The translations under genes and the position numbers were made by a program. The notes under the pieces are model-generated. The model did not search any database, had not been told where the DNA came from, and worked only from the letters and a program-made list of their open reading frames with translations. From the NCBI GenBank assembly GCA_032622095.1, contig CP136067.1, positions 131,319,990 to 131,383,989 of the forward strand: a DNA stretch of 64,000 nt, given 5' to 3'. This DNA comes from Siphonodentalium dalli (lineage: Eukaryota; Mollusca; Scaphopoda; Gadilida; Siphonodentaliidae). Shown piece after piece: positions 41,770-53,159 of the stretch; the stretch's first letter is position 1; each line of letters begins with the position of its first letter.

Positions 41770-44100
41770 AAATATGCTGTCGAAAAAATGATCCCACCCC
41801 TCCCAAAACCGCCTGCGCTCCACATAAAGATCATTTGGACCACACTATTAACATTTGTGGTCGCTGCTATCCATCTGGTGAAATACGTCGCAATGTAAAA
41901 AAAACTGTTACTTGTCCTTTCAGAATAACCCCATGTAACTTCAAGAATCAAACTACATTAATTTACATGTATGTCTAATTTTAAAAACAGACATTTGTTC
42001 AGGGTGCAACGGACCTGCCCGTTTTACAACTGCAGAATAGTCGCATTGCTGACCCCACCCCTTGAGGGATCCATAAGCCCATATCTCCAGGAATTATGGG
42101 CACAATTTATAGAATGAAATATTTATAAATGAATATTTATAAATAGATGAATATTGTTCATGTTCACAAGTTTATGATCAGAATTAAAATTTATTGGAAA
42201 AAAAAACAATATTTTTTTTTATTTGAACAAATGGGGACCAAGATGATGGATTGATGCATATATTATTGAACAGCTTCTATAATATAAAGGAAAACAATAT
42301 ACTTAAATTGAAATGTTAATTGAAAGCAGCGAAACATGTAACATATGCAGAAGAGCGATTACCACCGTCCCTATTTGAATATTATACGGGCTCCGGGGGA
42401 ACTGGGGCATCGTGGAAGGTCTTTTTAAGTTGTAAACTATTTTGCCCTGACCCCTTTCGTATATTATATATATACAACTAATTTCAAGTCAAGCTGGAGC
42501 AATTGATCTCCTTACAAAACCATACATGACTTCGTTTAAGCATGTTTCGTTGTAGCGAGCGCATAGTAACTGCAGGTATCGGACTACAAGTTATTTTACC
42601 ATTGATGTAGTCCGTCAATCGTATTTATCTCATTTGTTCGCCCTTATCCAACAAAAAAACAGTATATGTCGATTTCTGGGCTACCGATTTGTTTCTTTCT
42701 GGCCTGCGATAGCGCCAATTCGCACGACAGTAAATATATTGTAATTTGTAATTCGCTGTACACTAGCACCTGACGTTTGAGTCTGATTGTGTGTGGATGC
42801 ACTGACAATTTCCATACAAATTCCCACCCGTTCTTCGTTGGTAAAATCTCTTCAGGTACACATTGATGACTCAAGAAAATTGAAGAGAGCGTATTAAATA
42901 AGAGACGTTTTAGCTCTCATGATTGATATTTTCCCGTGCAGGAACACGCTATCATTGAACACTGAGTACTCAGTGTGCGTTCGTTTGTAGCTTTATTGTG
43001 CGTGTTTTGTATATGTTTAGGGTATGCTAATACTGCGTGTTTGTTTGTTTCAATTTGTCAAATGTATCTTGTATGTTTACAACATCTAGTTTATTGTGAT
43101 CATTTTATATGATGTTCTATATGTGTAAATAGTGTAAATAGTTAACCATCGCTCATGTTCCATGTAAAAATGGCTGAGATTAAAGCATCATTAAAGCATA
43201 AAGCATCATTCACTGTTCAACTCGTCATCGATAATCAAACAAGTTCATTGTATAGCGAACGCAGTCAACGAGAAACTTTGTCAAAATTATTAGGCATTAT
43301 AAATGAATTTGATAGATTTCTAACGGTGGTATACTGTCAAGAGAACAAAATTGGTAAAATTCCTGCATAATATCCGGTGTCGTATATACACAGTGAAACT
43401 ACATACTCTAGACTCGTCCCTGACTCATATGTGATACATTACGACGCTATCGCTCTGTAACGTGGGCTCTCGTAATAACGACGTCCAAGGCAGAGCTATG
43501 GCAAGGTTTATAGTCCGGGGACCAGTCAACATATACACTCACCAATCCAAGTTCTGTAAACAAGAGTTCAGTCCCCTCGCTACACTATGGCTGACCGCTG
43601 CCGGAATGTGTATTTTCTTAATTAAAAATCTACATTTTTTTTATTGAAATGGTTTGTCAGATACAATTCATTCCGGCTTAATCTAGACAATTTTCAAATG
43701 AATATGAACAGTTCAGTTTCTCAGAATAATGCAGAATGAATTGTAACCTACAAAAGTCTCAAATAAATAAATGTGTGATTTCTTCACAGCATGTGTAGGC
43801 GGTGACAGCGGTAAGTCCTGCGCAGGGGACTGAATTATGCATGGAGCTTGTCAACACTCTAGCATAAGGGTGCGTTCACAAACTCACAAGTACGCACTGT
43901 ATGTTTTTCAGTCATACCTTCATAGAAAATCATGCGGACGGAAATATACATACACAATAATTCATCTATACCAAAGCTAACGACATGTTCAACATGTATG
44001 ATTGGTGCCTGCGAGACAATTACATGTTATTAAAAGGCAAATTTATCGATACAGGTGGAACTACATAGCTTTTAATTCTCACGTAGTCTGTAGTACAGAT
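41770..44100. other. No gene recognised
   Basis: Low-complexity AT-rich sequence with scattered frames. The best is 43155-43370 (71 codons, MAEIKASLKHKASFTVQLVI), without a known domain or splice context. I cannot support a gene. Confidence 0.45.
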
Positions 44101-44104
44101 GCAT

Positions 44105-44408
44105 TGCATATGCATGGTTCCGTTAATAATTTCTTACATTCTTTAACAATTTTTTATAATTTTTTGCTTACATTCTTATAATGTTTTCTTACATTCTATA
44201 ACAATTTTTATCATTTTTTCTTATAATCTTTAAAAATGTTATCATTTAAAAATAAATTCTTACATTCTTTTTATCATTTTCTAAATTTCTGACATTCTTT
44301 AACAATTATAAAAAATATTATAAAATTTGTTAGGCCAATGTATTCTCTTATATATGCGAGGCGACCTGTGGTCGACTCGCATATATAAGAGAATGCATTG
44401 GCACAGGG
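44105..44408 (+). mobile_element. Hairpin-element remnant (family 1)
   Basis: An AT-rich, TTCTTACATTCTTTAACAA-like spacer (as in family 1a) leads to one hairpin at 44335-44401 with outward flank GCACAGGG. The left hairpin and both TTAA ends are missing. Confidence 0.7.
44335..44401. repeat. 67-nt hairpin module
   Basis: One arm change (GTATT for GCATT); tip CGACC-TGT-GGTCG. The loop triplet varies while the tip stem is kept. Confidence 0.9.
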
Positions 44409-45174
44409 TTTTATGCAAAACATACCATGCACACTTGAGAGTGTATAAACTTACATTGCAAAATGTTAGTGTTTTTTTGCGACAATCTCCTACTCTCGTA
44501 ATATACAGTACATACCTTATTTCGACTTTTACAGTATATGTATACCCTTAAATTGTAATCGTTGGTAATTCGCTATGCATCTTTGGTTGGTCTGCGACTG
44601 AATGTCTTTGTATTGATGATCACGTAAGTGAAACCATGATATAACTGATAAGAATGTACGCGGATATTTGCATATTCGATTACGTATGGCACGTTATGTT
44701 TGTGTTCAGTGGGAACTGATTTCGGGCTTCTCGTCATCCAGTAATTAGTTACCCGTTTTCCTTACGTCTATTGACATATAACAACCCTGTATCGAAAGTC
44801 TTCTGATTCGCCCGACAAAGATCTTGGTTAAAAAATTACTTCTACAGTGCTGGAATCACATTGAGACTGTCTGAATTAGGTATATATGTGACCCGCCATA
44901 TCAAAAGCAGTCGGCATTTGTATGAATAATTGTCATATTTTACTGAGTTTTTAAAAGATGTATAACCTCAGCTTGACCAGTGTATAATTGCATGTGTAAT
45001 ATGATTGCCCATCAATTGGAAATTGAACCAAGCCTTGTTTCCTAAAACAATAGAACCTAAGTTCGCATAAAGCTGAATCTTCTTCCACCGATCATTTGTC
45101 CTTACAACTACGTGATATAAACCCATAATATCAATGAAACTGTTTGTGCCATTCTGTGTTGGTCGAATGTAAAT

Positions 45175-45430
45175 TCTTGCGGTGTAACTTTAAAATCTAC
45201 GGTATACGAAAATACGGTGTCTTGTTTATTTCACGGTATATTACTGGCAACTGAACTGTCGACATTTTACCGTAACATTTGCGGTATAGGGGAAAACAGG
45301 GTAATATAATCGTTGCAGTATAACCGTTAATTTTACGGTATGTGAAACTACGGTGTACTCTTTATTTCACGGTATATTACTGACACCTGAGCTGCAGCTA
45401 TTTTACCATAAATGTTACGACCTGTTTTTA
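45175..45430 (+). repeat. Decayed TACGGTA-type repeat, internal duplication
   Basis: TTTATTTCACGGTATATTAC occurs at 45225 and 45360, and TTTTACCGTAA/TTTACGGTA blocks surround it. This phrasing is typical of decayed inverted-repeat transposons; borders are unclear. Confidence 0.5.
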
Positions 45431-45719
45431 CACTGTACCCTAAGTCATAGTAGTTTTCAAGCTAATTATAATCGCTGTTCGCGAAGAAGTGAGACAAACT
45501 AGTAGATATTTATGTGCATCGTGCAGATGAGGCGAGAAACCATAATGTTACCTGTAATACATGTGACCGGCTAAACACAAGTTTCAATAAAACTGCATGG
45601 ATGAAATCAATGAAAATATTAAATTATTGACACAGAGCCGTTGTGTATCTCTCCACAACTGTTGAATATAGGCAATATGGGCGTCACTTTAATCCAATTA
45701 TTCAATTCAGTTTAAGTTT

Positions 45720-46330
45720 ATTCAATTCAGTTTATTCAGATCGTCAATATAGACATTACAGAAGAGTTGTATACAAAAATACAATGTATATATCATTACA
45801 GGTATACATGTAGAAATGGGGTGGACGATATTCTTTACCTACACTGTTTAAGTTCGACAGGCTGCTGGTAGTAAGCCTCAGGGGGACCTAAATATCTCAA
45901 GGACCTTCCTAATAAATACTGACAGGTTTTTAACTGTCTTGTGATTTCGGGAGTTAAATAGAGCGGCTAATTTATAAGTGTTTGGTCTTTGACAGAAGTA
46001 GGGTTTTTAGATATTTTATTCTTAATTCGCTAAGTTCCTTACACTTCGGTACCATGTGATATTCATCGCCGATTTCGAGATTACATAGAGTGCAGATTCT
46101 GTCGGAATAATCAGTATTCGTCCAAGCACCGAGTTCTATAGGGAGTTTGTGGTTTCTAGTGCGGAAAGCTAAAGTGTTTTGAACTGCTCTATTGTCATCA
46201 AGGGATAGGTAATTCTCTCGTTCAAAATTTGACTTTATAATCCGATAAAATGCGAATTTGCTTGATTTCGATATTGTTGCCCACATTTTTGAATGTATAT
46301 GTCACGTAGTTTACCGGAAGTTGTGCGATT
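45720..46330 (-). pseudogene. Minus-strand non-LTR retrotransposon C-terminus
   Basis: The minus-strand frame 46286-45972 reads WATISKSSKFAFYRIIKSNF, a run RAVQNTLAFRTRNHKLPIEL, and a zinc-knuckle-like CTLCNLEIGDEYHMVPKC, then ends. It is clearly related to the end of the 24.2-26.9-kb element (FRTCNHRLPIERG, CPLCNTYKLGDELHYLLEC), so it is the same broad family in the opposite orientation. Everything upstream is missing; the 3' untranslated tail extends to about 45720. Confidence 0.82.
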
Positions 46331-46990
46331 GAAGCTTTTCAAGCTTGGTACGTGTTGGTTGGTCCAGACACTACTCATACCTCATACAGCACGGGATTAC
46401 GCAGGTTATTTAATCACGTCTGACCGAAACGAGGTGTCCTAGCTATGATTACATCACAAACTGTCAGCTATTCCCAGACACACCCATTATGGATATTTAC
46501 AAATACTCATGTCTTAAAACAACAACATATAATATTAAAAAGAGTCTTTAATCAACATGACATCAACATTTACTTGAAAGAAAATAAAACAATTTCAACA
46601 GAAATGTGGTGCAACTATTTGCAACTAAATGTTGTGTCAGGCACCAGGCGAGGGGTTATACACACATTCCCCTGTCCCTGAATGCCAGCATGACCATTTG
46701 ATTGAATGCTTGATCCATATACGGATGAGAATCACTGCAAGGAACTGATTGCCAGAGGGAAATATCAGAACTCATTTACACGTGGCAATCAATGTACAAA
46801 TTTTCTGTTCGACCTAATGCGCTAAAATTACTATTTCTACGTTTTCCATATCCGAAAATAATGAGAGCTGTTCTGCGATCCTGATATCTACAGAATCAAC
46901 CTTCAATTCTTCTTATTGATGACTATTCGTGTCGCAGTATTACATCGAATCTGAAAAGGTACAGACGTTTGTGGATAACACTCGAAACGT
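46330..46990. other. No gene recognised
   Basis: Frame 46445-46681 (78 codons) has no known domain. No repeats shared with the rest of the window were found. Confidence 0.45.
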
Positions 46991-47143
46991 ATCAGTTAAC
47001 CCTTTACCCAACAAAACGGCCAAAACCGGCCAAATAAAGCTTCAACAGCCTAAAATATCTTCGGTCTGTCTCAATAGAACCATACAAATATGGATATCAT
47101 TGGAACCGGCTCCTTGACCACATAGTTAAAGTTATGCCCTGTG

Positions 47144-47210
47144 CCAATGCATTCTCTTATATATGCGAGTCGACCATAGGTCGCCTCGCATATATAAGAG
47201 AATGCATTGG
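47144..47210. repeat. 67-nt hairpin module
   Basis: Perfect arms, consensus tip, outward flank CCCTGTG. Confidence 0.92.
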
Positions 47211-47292
47211 CCTAAAAAAAAAAAAAATTTTAACACTTTTTACCATTTTTTCTTACATTCTTCAACAATTTTATAATTTTTAATGTGTTAAG

Positions 47293-47359
47293 CCAATGCA
47301 TTCTCTTATCTATGCGAGGCGACCTATGGTCGACTCGCATATATAAGAGAATGCTTTGG
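47293..47359. repeat. 67-nt hairpin module
   Basis: Two arm changes (TATCTATG, GCTTTGG); tip as consensus, opposite orientation to its partner. Confidence 0.9.
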
Positions 47360-47890
47360 CACAGGGCCGTTCTGTTGGGTAAAGGGTTAACCAATGTATA
47401 TAAAGTTTTCATTTCCATCATACGCAGGTTATACATACCCCAACTACTTGGGTATTTGTGAAATAAAATAAATTGACTATAGCCCTACAATCACCTTATT
47501 GATCAAGCCATATTTCTAGTTTCGTGCCGGTACAAGATGTCCCACCGTGACGGTGACAACACGATCTACACGTACCTCAAAGCTTTATTTCCCATGCACT
47601 CTATACAAATGTCTGTATTTCGGTACTGTAGAGACTATCGTGCAAAACGAAATAGAAGATTTTAAATATGGAATTAACTGTTACCATAATATTTTACATA
47701 GTACGAGTATGACACGAAGATGATAATCCATAGATATCCTACTATTTTCTTGAATCAATATGGGACATATAATTATGAACAAAGCAGGATATACATTCAG
47801 GTTTACGCGAATTCGGTCAATGTGGAAAGCTACACTATAACATTGTTCGTGGATTTTTGTTAACCCTTTACCCAACAGAACGGCCCTGTG

Positions 47891-47957
47891 CCAATGCATT
47901 CTCTTATATATGCGAGTCGACCATAGGTCGCCTCGCATATATAAGAGAATGCATTGG
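47891..47957. repeat. 67-nt hairpin module
   Basis: Perfect arms and consensus tip; 28 bp inside the TTAA end. Confidence 0.92.
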
Positions 47958-48101
47958 CTTAACATATTAAAAATGATAAAATTGTCAAAGAATGTAGAAA
48001 AATATTATAAAAATTGTTAAAAAATGTAAGAAAAAATTATAAAATTGTTAAAGAATGTAAGAAAAAATGGTAAAAAGTGTTAAAAAAAGATTTTCTTTAG
48101 G

Positions 48102-48168
48102 CCAATGCATTCTCTTATATATGCGAGGCGACCTATGGTCGACTCGCATATATAAGAGAATGCATTGG
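48102..48168. repeat. 67-nt hairpin module
   Basis: Perfect arms; opposite orientation; outward flank GCACAGGG. Confidence 0.92.
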
Positions 48169-48525
48169 CACAGGGCATAACTGTAACCATCACAATGTGG
48201 TCAATGAACCGGTTCCAATGATATCCATATTTGTATGGTGTTATTGAGACAAACCGAAGATATTTTAGGCTGTTGAAGCTTTATTTGGGCGTTTTTTGCC
48301 ACTTTGTTGGTTAAAGGGTTAATATCGACATGATGACATTGTTTGGATGAAATAAACACAAGCTTCTCTATTAAATTTGGTTCTCAAGCGGAGAGCTCAC
48401 CCAGCGTCAAGAAATATAATGAATAATTTTAGTAAAATACTCCCCGCTCCCCTCATAGTACAACTGTCGTCAATTTTGAATAGTTTGATGTTGGTAGTTT
48501 ATATTCTATAATAATTAATTATATT

Positions 48526-49834
48526 TTAAGTGAACGTTCAGAGAGTCGTGAGACGACCACGATTCAATCGTAGGGTAGTAACCGGTAGATGCATGGGCTG
48601 CGAATTTTAACGACAAGATAATATTAATGAGTGTGAAATTAATATCAAGCGCTGTTTGATTTCAGCTGCGAAATCGCGGTGTATCATTGGTTACCTCAAC
48701 TTGCGACGGAATCGCAGTCGTGTGTAGGTTACACTGGTGTAAATGTTTTCCATAGGCCTCAGTGCTAACGTTTTAGCGTAATCTGTTGGCAATACTAATG
48801 TTGGGTCCAAATTTTTCTTTAAAGGCACATGAGGCCTTAGTTGTCGAAAATATTCATATTTGTTCCAATCACCGTAAACAGAAAAACATTAAAACGCATA
48901 CAGTTTCGTTCATATATACCATGACCATCGCGTAAACAGCATGTTATCATAAAGATTTACTATAGTTTACATAAGCAAGAGCCTGATTGTGTTACATAAG
49001 ACAGCACAATGCTGCTGGCTAATCACACACAAATGGCATAAACGCTCTTTATTCATTCCATATCAGGAATTCACCAACAAAGAACGCTCTTTATGTTTAC
49101 CATCATAATATAAACAAACACCAAAAAAGTAACTTTTTATGCTTTTGTTTACATAACAATGGTCAAATATATGACAATAACATACTGTTTATGCGATATT
49201 TCTTATTTGTATACGGACAAAGTCTGTCTATATTTTGTTGTTCTTTCTGTTTGTGGCGGTTTTTGACGGGTGGAAATATTTTCACAGGATACCCACCGCC
49301 AAGGCCAACCGTACCTTTAAATCTGAAAAATTGACATTTTGGGAAACTTTTTACACAAAAAAATCATGTCTGTCTAGCAGGGAATTCGCCTTTAAATCTT
49401 GTGTTTTCGTAACTAGTGTCAGAGCTGCATAAAAAAATACTGTCATATTTTAGACCACACCAAAATATTCAAACTTCACTACAAAGGGTTAATTCCTGTG
49501 CCAATGGTTATTTTACCTATGGGAAATCATAGGGAAGAGGTGTGATGATTTTTGTATGCGAAAAACACACAAGGCTATTGACCAATCAGGGCCCAGTGTC
49601 TATTTTATTCTCTCCTATATATTCCTCCCGCATCCGCTAGATGTCACTCCGAACCCTATTTACACCAGTGTAACCTGTACGTAAAAATCGTATATGGAAA
49701 TATCGTAGGGTAGTGGTTAAACATGGCTCATATGCGACGATATGGCAATCGTATGAACAGACTATCCACGGTTTTGTCCGGAACGATTCCTTCACTTACG
49801 ATTGTATTGTGGTCGTCTGAACGTTCACTAAAAC
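48526..49834. mobile_element. Probable 1.3-kb inverted-end element
   Basis: TTTTAAGTGAACGTTCAGA at the left and TCTGAACGTTCACTAAAA at the right are inverted, and ACGACCAC..CAATCGTA follows inward on both sides. A second inverted pair, GGTTACACTGGTGTAAAT (about 48727) and ATTTACACCAGTGTAACC (about 49658), lies inside. Target duplication is not clear. The interior has two ACGCTCTTTAT sites (49042, 49084) and no domain-bearing frame. Confidence 0.6.
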
Positions 49835-50044
49835 AGTGAGGTTGTAGATTTATCAGATACCGGATTTACAATTGACAGAATTTATACAGAAATTACGACG
49901 AACCCTCGTGTACGGAGCGTAATTAAATATAATCAACACCGCGAAATTAGGTCTATATGAATCTTATCTGATCGGAATAATGTCTATATGAGCTGAAGTC
50001 AGAATAAAACAAAATCCACTTATATACCCTTATGCTGTGGATCG

Positions 50045-51008
50045 TTAAGGTACTCAATCCGATCAGACGCTCTTAAATTACTATTCATTTTGGCTTCTGG
50101 GGTAAACAATATTTGATTCGAGTCCAGGAACAAAGCTCAGAGTTATCAGATATCGATTTTTGAAGTTTGTTATTCCTCGAGATGATGTGTAACAAGCAGT
50201 CGCAGACGACGGTATCCCCCGCCGAATTCTGCAGTTGGGGAAGTGCATTCTCAATAATGTTTACGTTCTCGGTATGCGCTAAACAAGAGGTGGGATGTTG
50301 TCAAAAAGCCTGGCTTGCAAACTCATTTTAGATACTGACATTTGTGGAAATTAGCCACGTGACGTCGTCCATTTGCACCAAAAATAATAAACAAAGTCCA
50401 ATAACTCTGCTGAAAATATCCAGGCGGACCTGGTTTGCGAACTCGTTCTAGATACTGGTCATGTGAACTCATATACCAAAAATCTTTGAAATGCGTTGAC
50501 ATTTGTGGAAATGAGCCCTGTGACGTCGTCCATTTGCACACAAAAAATAAACAAAGCCCAATAACTCTGCTGAAAATATCCGGCCGGACATGGTTTGCGA
50601 ACTCGTTCTAGATACTGGTCATGTGAACTCATATACCGCAAATCTTTGAAATCCGTTGACATTTGTTCAAGTTATGATAATAATATGTGGATAATAATAT
50701 GTGTCCCAGAAATACGTGGTCAAACGGAGGGTCTCGGATAAAATTGAAGATGAAGATGGATAACTCTAAAATCAAGTGGTAATACGGTCAAATTTCGTGA
50801 TACTTTAGTGATAATACGGCCATATTTTGTTGAACAAAATGTTGATATATAATAAGTTTTGGGAAATTTTACACCATGCATAGTTGACAGTGGTTAGCAT
50901 TATTTTGTTGCAATACATCGATTCTGATAACAAAAGCGTATTTTGAAAACAAATTGTTGTTGTACCTTGATGATATGGGGGCCGTCTGATCGGATTGAGT
51001 ACCTTTAA
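50045..51008 (+). mobile_element. TTAA-flanked MITE, family 3, long copy
   Basis: TTAA at 50045-50048 with AGGTACTCAATCCGATCAGA, and the complementary end TCGGATTGAGTACCTTTAA (TTAA 51005-51008), define a 960-bp element with the same end on both sides. Its interior carries a 160-bp tandem repeat not seen in other copies. Confidence 0.82.
50300..50665 (+). repeat. 160-bp tandem repeat, about 2.2 units
   Basis: GACATTTGTGGAAATKAGCC recurs at 50337 and 50498 with a third partial start at 50658. Each unit also has GTGACGTCGTCCATTTGCAC, CCAATAACTCTGCTGAAAAT and GCGAACTCGTTCTAGATACT. The related minus-strand frames inside are repeat shadows. Confidence 0.85.
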
Positions 51009-51133
51009 CCTTGTATATACAGTAATGAATAGAAGAACACTGTTATCTATTTCTTCATTTTCTTCTCAGTGGTGATGTTTGACAGACTTACATATTTTTC
51101 AACATTTACCCACTGCGAGTACATTGTGTCCCG

Positions 51134-51611
51134 TTAACCCTTTCAGTGTCAGGGGCCGATCTCATCGGCCATAATTTACGGTCTGTAAAATCGGCCCTAA
51201 AAAAATTTGTAAATTGTTTTTTAGATTTTTTGTTTTTTGGGGTTGAATTTTGTTTGGGTATGCTTAAGCATGCTATAGCGAATTTAAAAACAAACTGGTT
51301 AAAACCTTAGGGGCATGTTATAACTCAAAAATATCACCAAGTATTCGTAGTAATAATTTTAATGCCCATGAAAAACGTAAGATTCCCTGGCACTAAACCT
51401 ACAAAATAAGTCTGGCACTGAAAGAGAGTAGACTAAAAGAAAAAATTATTAAAATTGTAAAAAATAATAATAAATGATGAAAATTTGTTAGGCTAATGCA
51501 TTCTCTTATATATGCGAGGCGACATATGGTCGAGTCGCATATATAAGAGAATGCATTGGCACAGGGTATATGGGTTGATACAAAAATCGGACTTGGCACT
51601 GAAAGGGTTAA
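51134..51611 (+). mobile_element. TTAA-flanked hairpin MITE, family 1c, full copy
   Basis: TTAA lies at 51134-51137 and 51608-51611; ends are CCCTTTCAGTGTCAGG and TTGGCACTGAAAGGG. An internal direct copy of the end (CTGGCACTGAAAGAG, 51413) suggests a nested or duplicated terminus. There is a single hairpin at 51494-51559. CGATCTCATCGG near the left end is a small extra palindrome. It encodes nothing. Confidence 0.85.
51494..51559. repeat. 67-nt-type hairpin module
   Basis: It starts CTAATGC in place of CCAATGC and has CGACA-TAT-GGTCG at the tip, with one broken pair. Outward flank GCACAGGG. Confidence 0.88.
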
Positions 51612-51649
51612 AGGAGGGGAGGACACGAATACCGGCTAACATTGGCATG

Positions 51650-51890
51650 TTAACCCTTTCTATACGAAAGCATCATCGATGAATAGTTATTCCATAGGAA
51701 ATTTTCAGATAATAAGTTCAACAAACGACCATAGTGTGAGCACACTTCAATACATAGGGCTCTGTCTGCTCTTTTATTTATCTGTCGTCTGTTTTTATCA
51801 CCGTAACATCCCTCCAACTGAATAATATACTGTTCCAATATATACTTTTATAAATGAGTGGGAGAATCCATTTAGTATAGAATGGGTTAA
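51650..51890 (+). mobile_element. TTAA-flanked MITE, family 2, full copy
   Basis: TTAA lies at 51650-51653 and 51887-51890; ends are CCCTTTCTATACGAAAGC and TTTAGTATAGAATGGG. At 241 bp it is the cleanest reference for the family whose ends are tandemly amplified at 17.2 and 21.0 kb. Confidence 0.88.
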
Positions 51891-51899
51891 CCCGATTAC

Positions 51900-53155
51900 A
51901 ACATTACTTGTGCAACAGTTTAGTAATGAACCGTGGATGTGAGTTTAGATGCGTTGTGTTTGATTATTATATTGATCTATAGACACCACCTACTTAACTT
52001 GGCCCAAGTGTCATTCGCACCCACCATACAGTTGATGCCCTGCCGATTCCAATGATACAAAATACTCAACCTCTATCCTGATTATTATATGAATGGTTTG
52101 ATTTGTTTCGTCGTAGTTATTGTTTGTGTGTGCATGCGTGTGCGTGTGTTTGGATGTACATGCATGAGGAGCTCTGTGAATGAGCACGTATGAGAGTATT
52201 TATATTAATGTCAATTATATTGTATTATTGAGCGCGTTGTGCCTCACGGGATACACATTACTATTTTTTATTAAGAACTGGCATTTCATCGCCCGTGAAG
52301 TGAATTGACTGTTCTATTTAAACAAGCAGTCGCCAGCAGCGGTATATATCCCCGCCTATGTGGGCAAAGTTGGCAATGGGCATTTAAAAGATATGCCGAT
52401 TCCAATGGCATGATATAGTCCAGTCAATATAGTGATTCAACCTCACACTAATTGCAACAGAACTTCTTTCAGCGCTATAATGTAGAGAAACGTTCAGCAA
52501 ACAACATATAAAAGTCCCAAAAATCCCTCATTGCAAACAAATGATTTTTGATGACTGAACTTTTCTAAATTTCTAGTGAAAATTGTGCACAAATCGGCTC
52601 CAGGCGATTAGGTAAATGTTTAAATAAAAGCATGAAATTTTGTATATAGAAACCTGGCACCTAACTGATAATTTTAAGAGTGGGAAAACCCGTATAAGAC
52701 ACCCTTAGCAACGGTTGTTATGCATCTGTTTCCTCCTTAGCAACGGATAGCTATAATGGGAAATCCCTATTCCACGGCCATGAAACAGGATAAAACAGGT
52801 TAATGAAGGTTCTTGTACGTCTAATTTGAGAAATAATTCATGTTTAAAGAATGCTTAACGAACGTTTGACAATATTAGAATTAGAAAATTACCATAGAAA
52901 CCGGGTTCCGTGATAGGGTTATTACAAATCTTCTAATATATCTTAACTTCATATTTTAAACACAGCGGAAATGTGTTATTAATTTTGCCATATCGGCTGT
53001 GAAACATGTATATGGCTTTACATATTGTCAACACCACATATCCATTGAACAAAAAGTAAATAACACATAAAGAGCGTTTTGTGATTATCTCTCACAATGA
53101 GATGCTTCTATTGCTGCTGGATCGAGCTAACACGTAATGAGTGCCCAATCTATCC
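51900..53155. other. No gene recognised
   Basis: AACAAGCAGTCGC..CGGTATA at 52320 resembles a block at 50193. GCCGATTCCAATG occurs at 52037 and 52395. Otherwise unassigned. Confidence 0.45.
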
Positions 53156-53159
53156 ATCC

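Larger units (their letters stand above)
46996..47390 (+). mobile_element. TTAA-flanked hairpin MITE, family 1a copy 2
   Basis: TTAA lies at 46996-46999 and 47387-47390, with the same ends, interior (AAATAAAGCTTCAACAGCCT) and hairpin pair (47144-47210, 47293-47359) as 6617-7015. The two copies differ at only a handful of sites, so the family moved recently. Confidence 0.9.
47860..48322 (-). mobile_element. TTAA-flanked hairpin MITE, family 1a copy 3 (inverted)
   Basis: TTAA lies at 47860-47863 and 48319-48322. The AAACCGAAGATATTTTAGGC block that is on the left in copies 1 and 2 is on the right here. Hairpins are at 47891-47957 and 48102-48168. The AT-rich spacer is longer because a GTTAAAGAATGTAAGAAAAA-like unit is repeated. 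The right TIR reads GTTGGTTAAAGGG. Confidence 0.88.
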
